A DNA stretch of 9,136 nt. Source: Candidatus Atribacteria bacterium. GTDB lineage: Bacteria > Atribacterota > JALVIU01. Positions within the stretch are counted from its first letter, which is position 1; each line of letters opens with the position of its first letter. The DNA lies in assembly GCA_027028665.1 (NCBI GenBank), contig JALVIU010000293.1, positions 1 through 9,136 of the forward strand, given 5' to 3'. Below are positions 1-5,646 of the stretch, one piece after another. Under the pieces are notes generated by a model. That model searched no databases. It was not told where the DNA came from and saw only the letters and a list, made by a program, of their open reading frames with translations. The translations under genes were made by a program, and so were the position numbers.

Positions 1-101
1 AACTCATAACTCCAATAGCCTTAGAAAAACAGTTAAGATTTGCTATCCGTGAAGGTGGAAGGACTGTAGGTGCAGGAGTTATTACTGAGATTATTGAGTA
101 A
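1..101 (+). CDS. tuf: Elongation factor Tu, C-terminal end (5' partial)
   Basis: Only the last 32 codons are present; the gene enters from the left edge, with the first whole codon at position 3. The fragment reads [19 protein letters not shown] and continues to a C-terminal [11 protein letters not shown]. This is the highly conserved last beta-barrel strand of EF-Tu domain 3, with the near-invariant [15 protein letters not shown] motif. EF-Tu is the GTPase that delivers aminoacyl-tRNA to the ribosomal A site in the cytoplasm. The stop TAA is at 99-101, and rpmG starts 17 nt later with no terminator between them, so the two are probably co-transcribed. The order tuf-rpmG-trnW-secE-nusG is common in bacteria and supports the call. 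The N-terminal GTPase domain lies outside the window and cannot be assessed. Confidence 0.95.
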   Translation, partial: LITPIALEKQLRFAIREGGRTVGAGVITEIIE

Positions 102-118
102 GAGGAAGGGACAAGCCG

Positions 119-268
119 ATGAAACAAGTCGTAATATTGGAATGTACAGAGTGTAAACATAGAAATTACACCACATATAAAGATAAAAAGAAAAGAAGTG
201 AAAGATTAGAGCTAAAAAAATATTGTAAATTTTGTAGAAAACATACGATTCATAGAGAGACACGATAG
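119..268 (+). CDS. rpmG: 50S ribosomal protein L33 (bL33), zinc-ribbon form
   Basis: A 49-residue protein, the normal length for L33, a small protein of the large ribosomal subunit near the E site. It starts [13 protein letters not shown], and all four zinc ligands are present: C9-x2-C12 and C36-x2-C39. This makes it the zinc-binding (C+) paralogue type. The middle is basic ([14 protein letters not shown]), as expected for an rRNA-binding protein. The ATG at 119 has a purine-rich GAGGAAGGG stretch just upstream. The gene lies between tuf and tRNA-Trp/secE, its usual position in many bacteria. Because it needs zinc, some organisms keep a second zinc-free copy elsewhere; none is visible here. 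The call is secure from length, cysteines and context. Confidence 0.95.
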   Translation: MKQVVILECTECKHRNYTTYKDKKKRSERLELKKYCKFCRKHTIHRETR

Positions 269-288
269 ATAATATATAAATTTCTTGC

Positions 289-361
289 AGGTCCGTAGCT
301 CTAACGGCAGAGCACCGGACTCCAAATCCGGGGGCTGCAGGTTCAAATCCTGCCGGACCTG
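289..361 (+). tRNA. trnW: tRNA-Trp (anticodon CCA)
   Basis: A complete cloverleaf can be folded by hand. The acceptor stem is AGGTCCG (289-295) with CGGACCT (354-360), and the discriminator is G361. The D stem is GCTC (298-301) with GAGC (310-313). The anticodon stem is CCGGA (315-319) with TCCGG (327-331), enclosing the loop CTCCAAA with anticodon CCA at 322-324. The variable loop is 332-336. The T stem is GCAGG (337-341) with CCTGC (349-353), around loop TTCAAAT. The 3' CCA is not encoded: the sequence after the discriminator is CC followed by T6, so CCA must be completed by nucleotidyltransferase. The gene sits inside the rpmG-secE interval and is probably processed from the operon transcript. 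G287-C288 can pair with G361-C362, extending the stem in the precursor. Confidence 0.97.
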
Positions 362-395
362 CCTTTTTTAATATAAAAATTAAGGAGATTCCAAG

Positions 396-596
396 ATGTG
401 GTTCAGTAAAGTATATCAAAAGTTTGTAAGATTTCTGAAGGAATCTTGGGGAGAATTTAAGAGAGTAACATGGCCCAGTAAGAAAGAGCTTATTTCAAGT
501 ACTACAGTCGTAATCTTATTTGTACTATTTTTTGCTATATTTATTGGTATTATAGATCTCCTTTTAACACAGATATTTACTATTTTTATAAGATAG
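396..596 (+). CDS. secE: Preprotein translocase subunit SecE
   Basis: A 66-residue membrane protein, the short single-span form of SecE found in most bacteria. It clamps the SecY channel of the Sec translocon in the inner membrane. The amphipathic N-terminal part (about residues 5-30) carries the hallmark ESWGEFKRVTWPSKKEL, including the conserved VTWP at 24-27. It is followed by one hydrophobic span at about 36-60. The start at ATG 396 is fixed by a strong SD, AAGGAG at 382-387, with an 8-nt spacer. nusG follows 16 nt after the stop, the near-universal secE-nusG pair. Nothing unusual is seen; the call rests on motif, size and context. Confidence 0.96.
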   Translation: MWFSKVYQKFVRFLKESWGEFKRVTWPSKKELISSTTVVILFVLFFAIFIGIIDLLLTQIFTIFIR

Positions 597-612
597 ATTA
601 TAGGGGTTCTGA

Positions 613-1149
613 ATGATCTTAAAAAATAAAAAAAAGTGGTATGTTGTTCATACTTATTCTGGGTATGAAGATCGAGTAAAAGTAAACTTAGAAAAAAGAG
701 TTGATTTAATGGGAATGAAGGACAAAATATTTCGTGTCCTCATTCCTACTGAGAACGTAATAGAGGTAAAAAATAGAAAAAAGAGAATAACTAAGAAAAA
801 AGTATTTCCAGGATACATCATTGTAGAGATGATCCTCACAGATGAATCCTGGAATTTAGTAAGGAATACTCCTGGTGTAACACGTTTCGTAGGTCCAGGA
901 GGTAAACCAGAACCTCTAAATGATGCAGAAGTAGAGAGAATTCTACGTCAGATAAGTGGAGAGGGCCCAAGCGCGAAGATTGATCTTCAGAAAGGAGATA
1001 GCGTAAAGATTATAGCGGGGCCATTTAGTGATCAGATAGGTACAGTTCAGGAAATAGATCCTGATCGTGAAAAAGTAAAGGTGTTAATTACTTTTTTTGG
1101 TAGAGAAACACCTGTAGAAGTTACTTTTTCCGATATAGAAAAGTTTTAA
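613..1149 (+). CDS. nusG: Transcription termination/antitermination protein NusG
   Basis: 178 residues, the normal NusG length. NusG is a transcription elongation factor that rides on RNA polymerase and links it to Rho or to ribosomal S10. The NGN domain spans about residues 8-112 and shows [12 protein letters not shown] near the start, the [10 protein letters not shown] core (64-73) and [10 protein letters not shown] (85-94). The KOW domain spans about 127-178 and shows [18 protein letters not shown] (128-145). No extra domain II insertion is present, unlike in some thermophilic NusGs. The start ATG 613 has only a weak AGGGG (602-606) upstream; since it lies 16 nt after secE, translational coupling is plausible. 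The stop TAA (1147-1149) overlaps the strong AAGGAGG of rplK. Confidence 0.97.
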   Translation: MILKNKKKWYVVHTYSGYEDRVKVNLEKRVDLMGMKDKIFRVLIPTENVIEVKNRKKRITKKKVFPGYIIVEMILTDESWNLVRNTPGVTRFVGPGGKPEPLNDAEVERILRQISGEGPSAKIDLQKGDSVKIIAGPFSDQIGTVQEIDPDREKVKVLITFFGRETPVEVTFSDIEKF

Positions 1150-1166
1150 GGAGGCATCTTAGAAAA

Positions 1167-1595
1167 ATGGCAAAAAAAGTAATTGCACAGGTAAAATTAC
1201 AACTTCCTGGTGGCGGTGCAAGTCCTGCACCACCTGTAGGACCAGCCCTTGGTCAACATGGGGCGAATATCATGGAATTTGTGAAAAGTTTTAACGAAAG
1301 GACAAAGAACCAAGCAGGAACTATCCTTCCAGTAATTATTACTATATATCAAGATAGAAGCTTTACATATATAGTAAAAACACCACCTGCCGCAGAACTT
1401 ATAAAGCAGACTATAGGTATTCAAAAAGGTTCAGGAGAGCCGAATAAGAATAAAGTAGGGAAAATTACGAGACAACAATTAAGAGAAATTGCTGAGAAGA
1501 AGTTGCCGGATCTTAATACAAATGATATAGAAGCAGCTGCAAAAATAATAGAAGGTACTGCCAGAAGTATGGGAGTGGAAGTAATAGAGCAATAA
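1167..1595 (+). CDS. rplK: 50S ribosomal protein L11 (uL11)
   Basis: 142 residues, standard for L11, which binds 23S rRNA helices 43/44 at the GTPase-associated centre and forms the stalk base with L10. The N-terminal domain contains the proline-rich [19 protein letters not shown] segment (14-32), the thiostrepton/factor-interacting face. The C-terminal rRNA-binding domain ends with the family signature [16 protein letters not shown] (115-130) and ARSMGVEV. The ATG at 1167 follows SD AAGGAGG (1148-1154), which overlaps the nusG stop. It is followed by rplA after 47 nt containing the probable L1 operator. Nothing unusual is seen in the protein. Confidence 0.98.
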   Translation: MAKKVIAQVKLQLPGGGASPAPPVGPALGQHGANIMEFVKSFNERTKNQAGTILPVIITIYQDRSFTYIVKTPPAAELIKQTIGIQKGSGEPNKNKVGKITRQQLREIAEKKLPDLNTNDIEAAAKIIEGTARSMGVEVIEQ

Positions 1596-1603
1596 TTATA
1601 GAA

Positions 1604-1636
1604 GTGGGAGAGTCTAAACTCTGTGACCACAGGAGG
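1604..1636 (+). promoter_or_regulatory. Probable L1-binding RNA stem-loop next to the rplA SD
   Basis: The short gap between rplK and rplA folds into a compact hairpin. GUGG (1604-1607) pairs with CCAC (1627-1630), and AGAG (1609-1612) pairs with CUCU (1619-1622). The loop is UCUAAA (1613-1618). An asymmetric internal loop lies between the two helices, with G1608 on one side and GUGA (1623-1626) on the other. The lower helix ends immediately before AGGAGG (1631-1636), the rplA SD. A two-helix stem split by an asymmetric loop resembles the L1 mRNA target, which mimics the L1 site in 23S rRNA. Bound L1 would cover the SD and repress its own gene. The structure is seen in the sequence; the binding protein is inferred from position and family knowledge. 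Confidence 0.7.
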
Positions 1637-1642
1637 TAAAAA

Positions 1643-2365
1643 ATGAAAAAGTATGGTAAAAAATATCGTGAAGCATTAACCAAATATGATCCTTCAAAGC
1701 TTTATAATCCAAAAGATGCATTGAGAATTGTAAAGGAAATTGCTTTTGCAAATTTTGATGAGACCGTAGAGACTGCTATAAGACTGGGAATAGACCCTAC
1801 AAAGGCTGATCAGAGAGTAAGAGGTACAGTAGTATTACCAAATGGAACAGGAAAAAGTGTGAGAGTATTGGTTTTTGCAAAAGGTGAAAAAGCAAAGGAA
1901 GCAGAAGAAGCAGGTGCAGATTATGTAGGCGCAGAAGATATAGCAGAAAGAATCACAAAAGAAGGTTGGCTTGATTTTGAAGCAGTTATCGCTACTCCAG
2001 ATATGATGAGTGTAGTAGGTAAATTAGGTAGAATTTTAGGTCCTCGTGGACTTATGCCAAATCCTAAAGTAGGAACAGTTACATTTGATGTAGCCAAGGC
2101 TGTAAAAGAAGCAAAGGCAGGAAGAGTAGAGTTTAGAGCAGATAGGTATGGCATACTCCATGTAGGGATCGGAAAGGTTTCTTTTGAGTTGGATAAATTA
2201 GCAGAGAATTTTGCTGTTTTACTTGATGCTGTAGTAAGGGCTAGACCTCAGGCTGCCAAAGGGAGATATTTAAAGAGTATTGCAGTATCTCCTACTATGG
2301 GTCCCAGTGTCAAAGTAGATCCACTTAAAGTGAGGGATTTTATTGAGGAGGTAGGTATATCCTAA
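1643..2365 (+). CDS. rplA: 50S ribosomal protein L1 (uL1)
   Basis: 240 residues, typical of bacterial L1, the protein of the mobile L1 stalk that helps release deacylated tRNA from the E site and also represses its own mRNA. The split domain I is made of about residues 1-68 and 160-240, with domain II inserted between. The family signature is clear at 116-146: [18 protein letters not shown], then [13 protein letters not shown]. The C-terminal part shows [19 protein letters not shown] and [12 protein letters not shown]. The start ATG 1643 follows AGGAGG (1631-1636) by 6 nt. The gene is preceded by a stem-loop that is probably its own operator and followed by the rplJ leader region. Confidence 0.98.
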   Translation: MKKYGKKYREALTKYDPSKLYNPKDALRIVKEIAFANFDETVETAIRLGIDPTKADQRVRGTVVLPNGTGKSVRVLVFAKGEKAKEAEEAGADYVGAEDIAERITKEGWLDFEAVIATPDMMSVVGKLGRILGPRGLMPNPKVGTVTFDVAKAVKEAKAGRVEFRADRYGILHVGIGKVSFELDKLAENFAVLLDAVVRARPQAAKGRYLKSIAVSPTMGPSVKVDPLKVRDFIEEVGIS

Positions 2366-2372
2366 ATTTAAT
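2343..2372 (+). promoter_or_regulatory. Candidate promoter for the rplJ leader (weak)
   Basis: At the 3' end of rplA, TTGAGG (2343-2348) is followed after 18 nt by TTTAAT (2367-2372). These match the sigma-70 -35 and -10 consensus at 4/6 and 5/6 positions. Transcription would start near 2379, about 12 nt before the L10-type leader, which is a sensible place for an rplJL promoter. In AT-rich DNA such matches arise often by chance, and read-through from rplA would also supply the leader, so this is only a candidate. Confidence 0.3.
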
Positions 2373-2390
2373 AAAAATAAATAGATAGAA

Positions 2391-2474
2391 AGCCAAAGAG
2401 GGTAGGTGCCATGTGGCTTAAAATTGCCTACTGAGGCTAAGAGAAAAATAAAAAGGACCTCTTATGCCTCATAG
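2391..2474 (+). promoter_or_regulatory. L10-type ribosomal protein leader with antiterminator
   Basis: The RNA upstream of rplJ has the hallmarks of the L10(L12) leader. The outer helix is AGCC (2391-2394) with GGCU (2435-2438). A purine-rich internal loop (AAAGAG against UGA) follows, of kink-turn type. The next helix is GUAGG (2402-2406) with CCUAC (2427-2431), capped by a GCC/GGC hairpin (2408-2417). A second fold excludes this one. Positions 2428-2443 can pair with 2459-2474: UAAGAG with CUCUUA, UGAGGC with GCCUCA, and CUA with UAG. This gives 15 pairs with single-base bulges at C2431 and U2465. The second fold consumes the 5' arm and loop of the terminator at 2450-2493 and would act as an antiterminator. 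L10(L12) binding should favour the first fold and hence termination, as known for Bacillus subtilis rplJL. Confidence 0.82.
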
Positions 2475-2493
2475 GGCATAAGAGGTCCTTTTT
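2450..2493 (+). terminator. Intrinsic terminator/attenuator in the rplJ leader
   Basis: A perfect 14-bp inverted repeat, GGACCTCTTATGCC (2455-2468) with GGCATAAGAGGTCC (2475-2488), closes a 6-nt loop. It extends through A5/T5 (2450-2454 and 2489-2493) to 19 bp, and the U-tract UUUUU follows the 3' arm. It lies upstream of the rplJ start, not after a gene. It must therefore be an attenuator that is conditionally bypassed, controlled by the leader fold just upstream. Confidence 0.9.
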
Positions 2494-2519
2494 ATTAACA
2501 GGAAAGGGAGCGTGAAACG

Positions 2520-3047
2520 ATGATTACAAAAGAGAAGAAGAAAGAGTTAATTGAAAACTTAAGAACACTCTATGATTCTTCAACTGGTATTATAATTACT
2601 GAGTATAGGGCTCTCTCTATGGAAGAAATCACTCAACTTAGAGAAGAGTTAAAAAAATCAGGAGATGTCTTCAAGGTAGTTAAAAACACACTTATGAAAA
2701 GGGCTATACAAGATAAAGGGATCGAGGGTGTAGAAGAACTATTTGTAGGCCCTGTGGCAGTAGCTTTTTCAAAAAGTGATGTAGGCCAAACTGCAAAGGC
2801 AATTCTTGATTTTCGCAAAAAAGTAGAAAAAGTAGATTTAAAAGGTGCAGTAATTGATGGTAAGCTATACGGTAAACAAGAGATTGAATCTATAGCAAGA
2901 TTACCGTCTAAAGAAGTTCTACTGGGACAACTAGCAAGTGCAATGGCAGCACCGCTTTCTAATCTTGTATCAGTACTTGCTGCACCTATTAGGGATTTTG
3001 TAAATCTACTTAACAATTTGAAAGACAAAAAAGAAAAAGAGTCATAG
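2520..3047 (+). CDS. rplJ: 50S ribosomal protein L10 (uL10)
   Basis: 175 residues, slightly longer than Escherichia coli L10 (165). L10 anchors the L12 dimers of the ribosomal stalk to the L11-binding region of 23S rRNA. The globular N-terminal domain (about 1-130) shows SSTGIIITEYRALSMEEITQL (split over 20-40), the conserved KVVKNTLMKRA (52-62) and FVGPVAVAFS (75-84). The C-terminal helix (about 145-175, LSNLVSVLAAPIRDFVNLLN onward) is the L12-binding arm. Its length, with a charged tail KDKKEKES, could hold three L12 dimers, as in thermophiles such as Thermotoga; this is inference. ATG 2520 follows GGGAG (2506-2510) by 9 nt. Expression is probably attenuated by the leader at 2391-2493. Confidence 0.97.
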   Translation: MITKEKKKELIENLRTLYDSSTGIIITEYRALSMEEITQLREELKKSGDVFKVVKNTLMKRAIQDKGIEGVEELFVGPVAVAFSKSDVGQTAKAILDFRKKVEKVDLKGAVIDGKLYGKQEIESIARLPSKEVLLGQLASAMAAPLSNLVSVLAAPIRDFVNLLNNLKDKKEKES

Positions 3048-3073
3048 TTTTTTAATGAAAGGAGGTGAAATAA

Positions 3074-3466
3074 GTGGCAGAAAAATTAACTCAAGAACAG
3101 ATATTAGATGCTATTGCTGAGATGTCAGTATTGGAACTTTCAGAACTCGTAAAGAAGTTTGAAGAAAAATTTGGCGTAAAGGCTCAGGCTCCTGTTGCAG
3201 TAGCTGCAGTAGCAGGCGCAGGAGCAGCAGGCGAGGCAGCAAAAGAAGAAGAAAAAACTGAATTTACTGTACAGCTTAAAGAGGTAGGCTCAAAGAGAAT
3301 AGAGGTGATTAAAGCTATAAGAGCAATCACTGGCCTCGGTCTTAAAGAGTCTAAGGCATTAGTAGATAGTGTTCCAGCTCCAGTGAAGGAGGGAGTTCCA
3401 AAGGATGAAGCAGAAAAGATCAAGGCACAGTTAGAGGAAGCAGGGGCTACAGTAGAGATAGTTTAA
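3074..3466 (+). CDS. rplL: 50S ribosomal protein L7/L12 (bL12)
   Basis: 130 residues, the normal length. L12 dimers form the flexible ribosomal stalk that recruits EF-Tu, EF-G and other GTPases. The N-terminal dimerisation domain is about residues 1-36 ([20 protein letters not shown]). It is followed by an Ala/Gly/Val-rich hinge at 38-58 with an acidic EEEK end. The C-terminal factor-binding domain is 61-130, with [20 protein letters not shown] and [14 protein letters not shown]. The start codon is GTG at 3074, well placed 8 nt after AGGAGG (3060-3065). The gene follows rplJ by 26 nt and ends 28 nt before a strong terminator, so it is the last gene of the ribosomal-protein unit. Codon use is similar to its neighbours. 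Confidence 0.97.
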   Translation: MAEKLTQEQILDAIAEMSVLELSELVKKFEEKFGVKAQAPVAVAAVAGAGAAGEAAKEEEKTEFTVQLKEVGSKRIEVIKAIRAITGLGLKESKALVDSVPAPVKEGVPKDEAEKIKAQLEEAGATVEIV

Positions 3467-3487
3467 TCTCGAATAATCATTACCATA

Positions 3488-3518
3488 TTGATATAAATAA
3501 AGGGGTATCTACTATAAA
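3488..3518 (+). promoter_or_regulatory. Candidate promoter embedded in the post-rplL terminator
   Basis: TTGATA (3488-3493, 5/6 to the -35 consensus) is followed by TATAAA (3513-3518, 5/6 to the -10), with a longish 19-nt spacer. The overlapping CTATAA would give 18. The -10 falls in the loop of the terminator hairpin. A transcript would start near 3525, about 27 nt before the next gene, after most of the hairpin has been passed. Only 16 nt separate the terminator from that gene, so a promoter here is needed unless transcription reads through. It is a weak prediction by eye. Confidence 0.3.
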
Positions 3519-3536
3519 TAGGTACCCCTTTATTTT
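3495..3536 (+). terminator. Intrinsic terminator after rplL
   Basis: AAATAAAGGGGTA (3495-3507) pairs with TACCCCTTTATTT (3523-3535). The stem continues inward as T3508-G3522 (wobble), C3509-G3521, T3510-A3520 and A3511-T3519, leaving a 7-nt loop. It is followed by a T-rich tail (TTTTACTTTTT). It closes the rplJ-rplL unit and lies just before the next coding region. Confidence 0.88.
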
Positions 3537-3551
3537 ACTTTTTAGCAGCCT

Positions 3552-5039
3552 ATGAATGAAAAAGAGATAGATTTCTTTTTAAAAATAGAAAATACCTTAT
3601 ATCTTGATATTCCATTCTCAAGAAAAATGGAATATATTATTAATTTTATAGCAGAGTTTTATAATCCAGAAATAGCTGCTTTTATTTCTATATCACATGG
3701 TAAAAAGAAGGATAGATTTGCAATATTGTGTGCTAAAGAAAAAAATAGGCTAAATCTGAGGTTGCTTATCGAAGAGAATAATGTATTTAAAAAAAAGCTT
3801 CCGGATCTCAAAAAAATTTTTGAAAATTTTGATAATAATAGACATGAGTATATACTGCCTATATCTCATGCATACAAAGGTAACAAATTTCTCTTTCTTT
3901 ATTTATCCTTTATAGACAATGAACTTAAAGGAAGAAGAGAATTAGAATTATTATTAAAATTATTACAAAATTATTACAAATATTATATTAAAATGACTTC
4001 TTTAAAAAAAGAGTATAACCAAACAAAATTGCTATATAATATAGCCAAGACAATTGATACCTTAGATGAGATAAATATAAATAAATCCTTCTCTAAGATA
4101 ATGAAATTTATAAAAAAGAGTATATCATATGATTATTTTTCATTATATATAAAAAAAGAAGATGAAACCCTTGTACGTGTTGATCTTGGATCTTCTTATG
4201 AAATAGATTTGCTCCATGATTTTAAATTTCATTTTGGAATAGGTCTTTCTGCATGGGTGGCAACTGCAGAAAAACCAGTAATTATAAATGACCTCTATAA
4301 GAAGAGGAGATTTAGATTAGCAAATGACATTAACCCTTATATTAATTCTATAATTTCTATGCCTCTTTTATTTAAAGGTAAGGTAGTAGGGGTATTAAAT
4401 CTTGCGAGAAACTATCCGTATAAGTTTTATAAGAAGAATCTTAAGATGTTAGAAATTATAGGCAGTCAAATTGCTTCTACTCTTGAAAATATAAAGCTTT
4501 TGAATAAATTAGAAAATATGGCTTATACAGATGGGCTTACTGGCCTATTTAATTATAGATACTTTATTCATGAGTTTGAAAAAGAATTAAAAAGGGCAGA
4601 GAGATATGCTTATGAGGTATCTTTGATAATTATAGATATAGATGATTTTAAAAAAGTAAATGATAAATTTGGACACAATGTAGGGAATATAGTACTTAAA
4701 AAGCTTTCTAGTATCTTATCTACAGCTCTAAGAAATGTGGATATATTGGCCCGATATGGAGGAGAAGAATTCGTTATCCTTCTTCCTAATACCGATAAAG
4801 AAGGTGCGGGAGTTTTGGCAGAAAGATTGAGAAAGAACATTAAAGAAGAATTTTTAAAGATATATTCTGAAGATCTTCCGTCTATTACCATTACACTGGG
4901 AGTTTCTACTTTCCCAGAAGATGGAAATAATATTTATGAACTTATAAAAAATGCAGATATTGCCTTGTATGAGGGAAAAAGGTTAGGAAAGGATAAGGCA
5001 ATTTTATATAAAGGAACTTTATTGGATGAAAAAAAATAA
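3552..5039 (+). CDS. GAF-GGDEF protein, probable diguanylate cyclase
   Basis: 495 residues, no signal peptide or membrane span, so cytoplasmic. Residues 1-150 look like a degenerate GAF fold (FISIS, DRFAILCA and YILPISHAYKG strands), followed by a linker helix. A clearer GAF sensor domain spans about 155-315 (GLSAWVATAEKPVIINDL; PLLFKGKVVGVLNLA). The GGDEF domain spans about 322-487: TDGLTGLFNYRYF (326-338), metal-binding IDIDDFK (361-367), GGEEF at 403-407, and an RxxD inhibitory site (R394-D397) exactly five residues upstream. This predicts GTP to c-di-GMP conversion with product inhibition. One oddity is that the usual Asp of FGHxxGD, which contacts guanine, is Asn (N379). The GAF ligand is unknown. 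The start ATG 3552 has no obvious SD. The 3' end overlaps the next gene by 14 nt. Confidence 0.85.
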   Translation: MNEKEIDFFLKIENTLYLDIPFSRKMEYIINFIAEFYNPEIAAFISISHGKKKDRFAILCAKEKNRLNLRLLIEENNVFKKKLPDLKKIFENFDNNRHEYILPISHAYKGNKFLFLYLSFIDNELKGRRELELLLKLLQNYYKYYIKMTSLKKEYNQTKLLYNIAKTIDTLDEININKSFSKIMKFIKKSISYDYFSLYIKKEDETLVRVDLGSSYEIDLLHDFKFHFGIGLSAWVATAEKPVIINDLYKKRRFRLANDINPYINSIISMPLLFKGKVVGVLNLARNYPYKFYKKNLKMLEIIGSQIASTLENIKLLNKLENMAYTDGLTGLFNYRYFIHEFEKELKRAERYAYEVSLIIIDIDDFKKVNDKFGHNVGNIVLKKLSSILSTALRNVDILARYGGEEFVILLPNTDKEGAGVLAERLRKNIKEEFLKIYSEDLPSITITLGVSTFPEDGNNIYELIKNADIALYEGKRLGKDKAILYKGTLLDEKK

Positions 5040-5622
5040 TTTTTATACAGTAAAATATATAGTGGAACATATATCTGCAATTTTGCCTGAGTCTTTTTCT
5101 TACCATTATATCCTATCAGAGACCTATTCTATTATAAATAGCCAACCAGATATTCCGATGAATCTTCTTAGGGTACGGATCCTGGATCAGATTGTTAAAT
5201 CCAATGAGACATTTTTTAAAAAATTAAAAAATGATATGAAGGAGATAATGGATGCCTACATTCTTTTATTAAGGGAAGATAGACACCCAAGTGAAGTTAT
5301 GGATATTATTTGGACAGAACTTGGATTAAATTCAAAGGAAAAGGAAGATTTTTTGTTATATATAAAAGGGACTCCTTTTCTATACTGTGAAAAAGCTGTA
5401 AAAGAGAGGCCAGATCTTGTCAGATTGTATGTAGATCGACTTTTTGATAAAGAGAAAATAATAATAGGTTTATATTATTTCGAAGGACTTACATTAAAAG
5501 AGATATCTCAGGCTCTTTTTATATCACATAAAAATGTGGTTATAAATTTTTCTTTAATTGCTTTTAAATTTTTGTTTGAAGTGTGTATAAAAATTTGCAT
5601 AAAGGAGAAAAATAAAGTATAA
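5026..5622 (+). CDS. Unknown protein with C-terminal sigma-70 region-4-like helix-turn-helix
   Basis: 198 residues. Residues 1-130 match no family I recognise and look alpha-helical. Residues about 134-185 resemble sigma-factor region 4: the DKEKIIIGLYYFEGLTLKEI segment (141-160) parallels the usual RE-KLIL-LYYFEGLTLKEIAEVLG pattern, and SQALFISHKNVV (161-172) is the expected turn and recognition helix. No sigma region 2 or -10-binding motif is present. The recognition helix lacks the usual basic VRQIE-type residues, reading VVINFSLIAFKF. It may therefore be a degenerate or protein-binding helix-turn-helix rather than a working sigma factor. ATG 5026 lies inside the upstream GGDEF gene (14-nt overlap), with AAAGGA at 5010-5015, so translation is probably coupled. 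No signal peptide is seen. The function is unknown; a transcriptional regulator is the best guess. Confidence 0.7.
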   Translation: MKKNNFYTVKYIVEHISAILPESFSYHYILSETYSIINSQPDIPMNLLRVRILDQIVKSNETFFKKLKNDMKEIMDAYILLLREDRHPSEVMDIIWTELGLNSKEKEDFLLYIKGTPFLYCEKAVKERPDLVRLYVDRLFDKEKIIIGLYYFEGLTLKEISQALFISHKNVVINFSLIAFKFLFEVCIKICIKEKNKV

Positions 5623-5623
5623 T
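5595..5623 (+). promoter_or_regulatory. Candidate promoter for the tig-clpP-clpX-lon operon
   Basis: A perfect TATAAT (5618-5623) overlaps the stop codon of the preceding gene. It lies 17 nt after TTGCAT (5595-5600), which keeps only the TTG of the -35 consensus. Transcription would start near 5630 and give a leader of about 17 nt ending in the tig SD AGGAGG (5634-5639). No terminator separates the preceding gene from tig, so read-through is also possible. Confidence 0.45.
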
Positions 5624-5646
5624 TATAAATTATAGGAGGAAACGAA

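Noticed and set aside
249-280. Possible promoter for the tRNA (TTCATA and TATAAA)
   Set aside because: The spacer is 20 nt and the -35 match is only 4/6, within rpmG. Co-transcription with rpmG explains the tRNA better.
33-419. 128-codon open frame on the minus strand
   Set aside because: It runs antisense across rpmG and tRNA-Trp. The AGFEPAAPGFG-like stretch is the well-known spurious translation of a reversed tRNA gene.
1921-2154. Minus-strand open frame inside rplA
   Set aside because: A shadow of the rplA coding frame with no SD and no recognisable product. The other minus-strand frames inside ribosomal genes, the GGDEF gene and tig were dismissed for the same reason.
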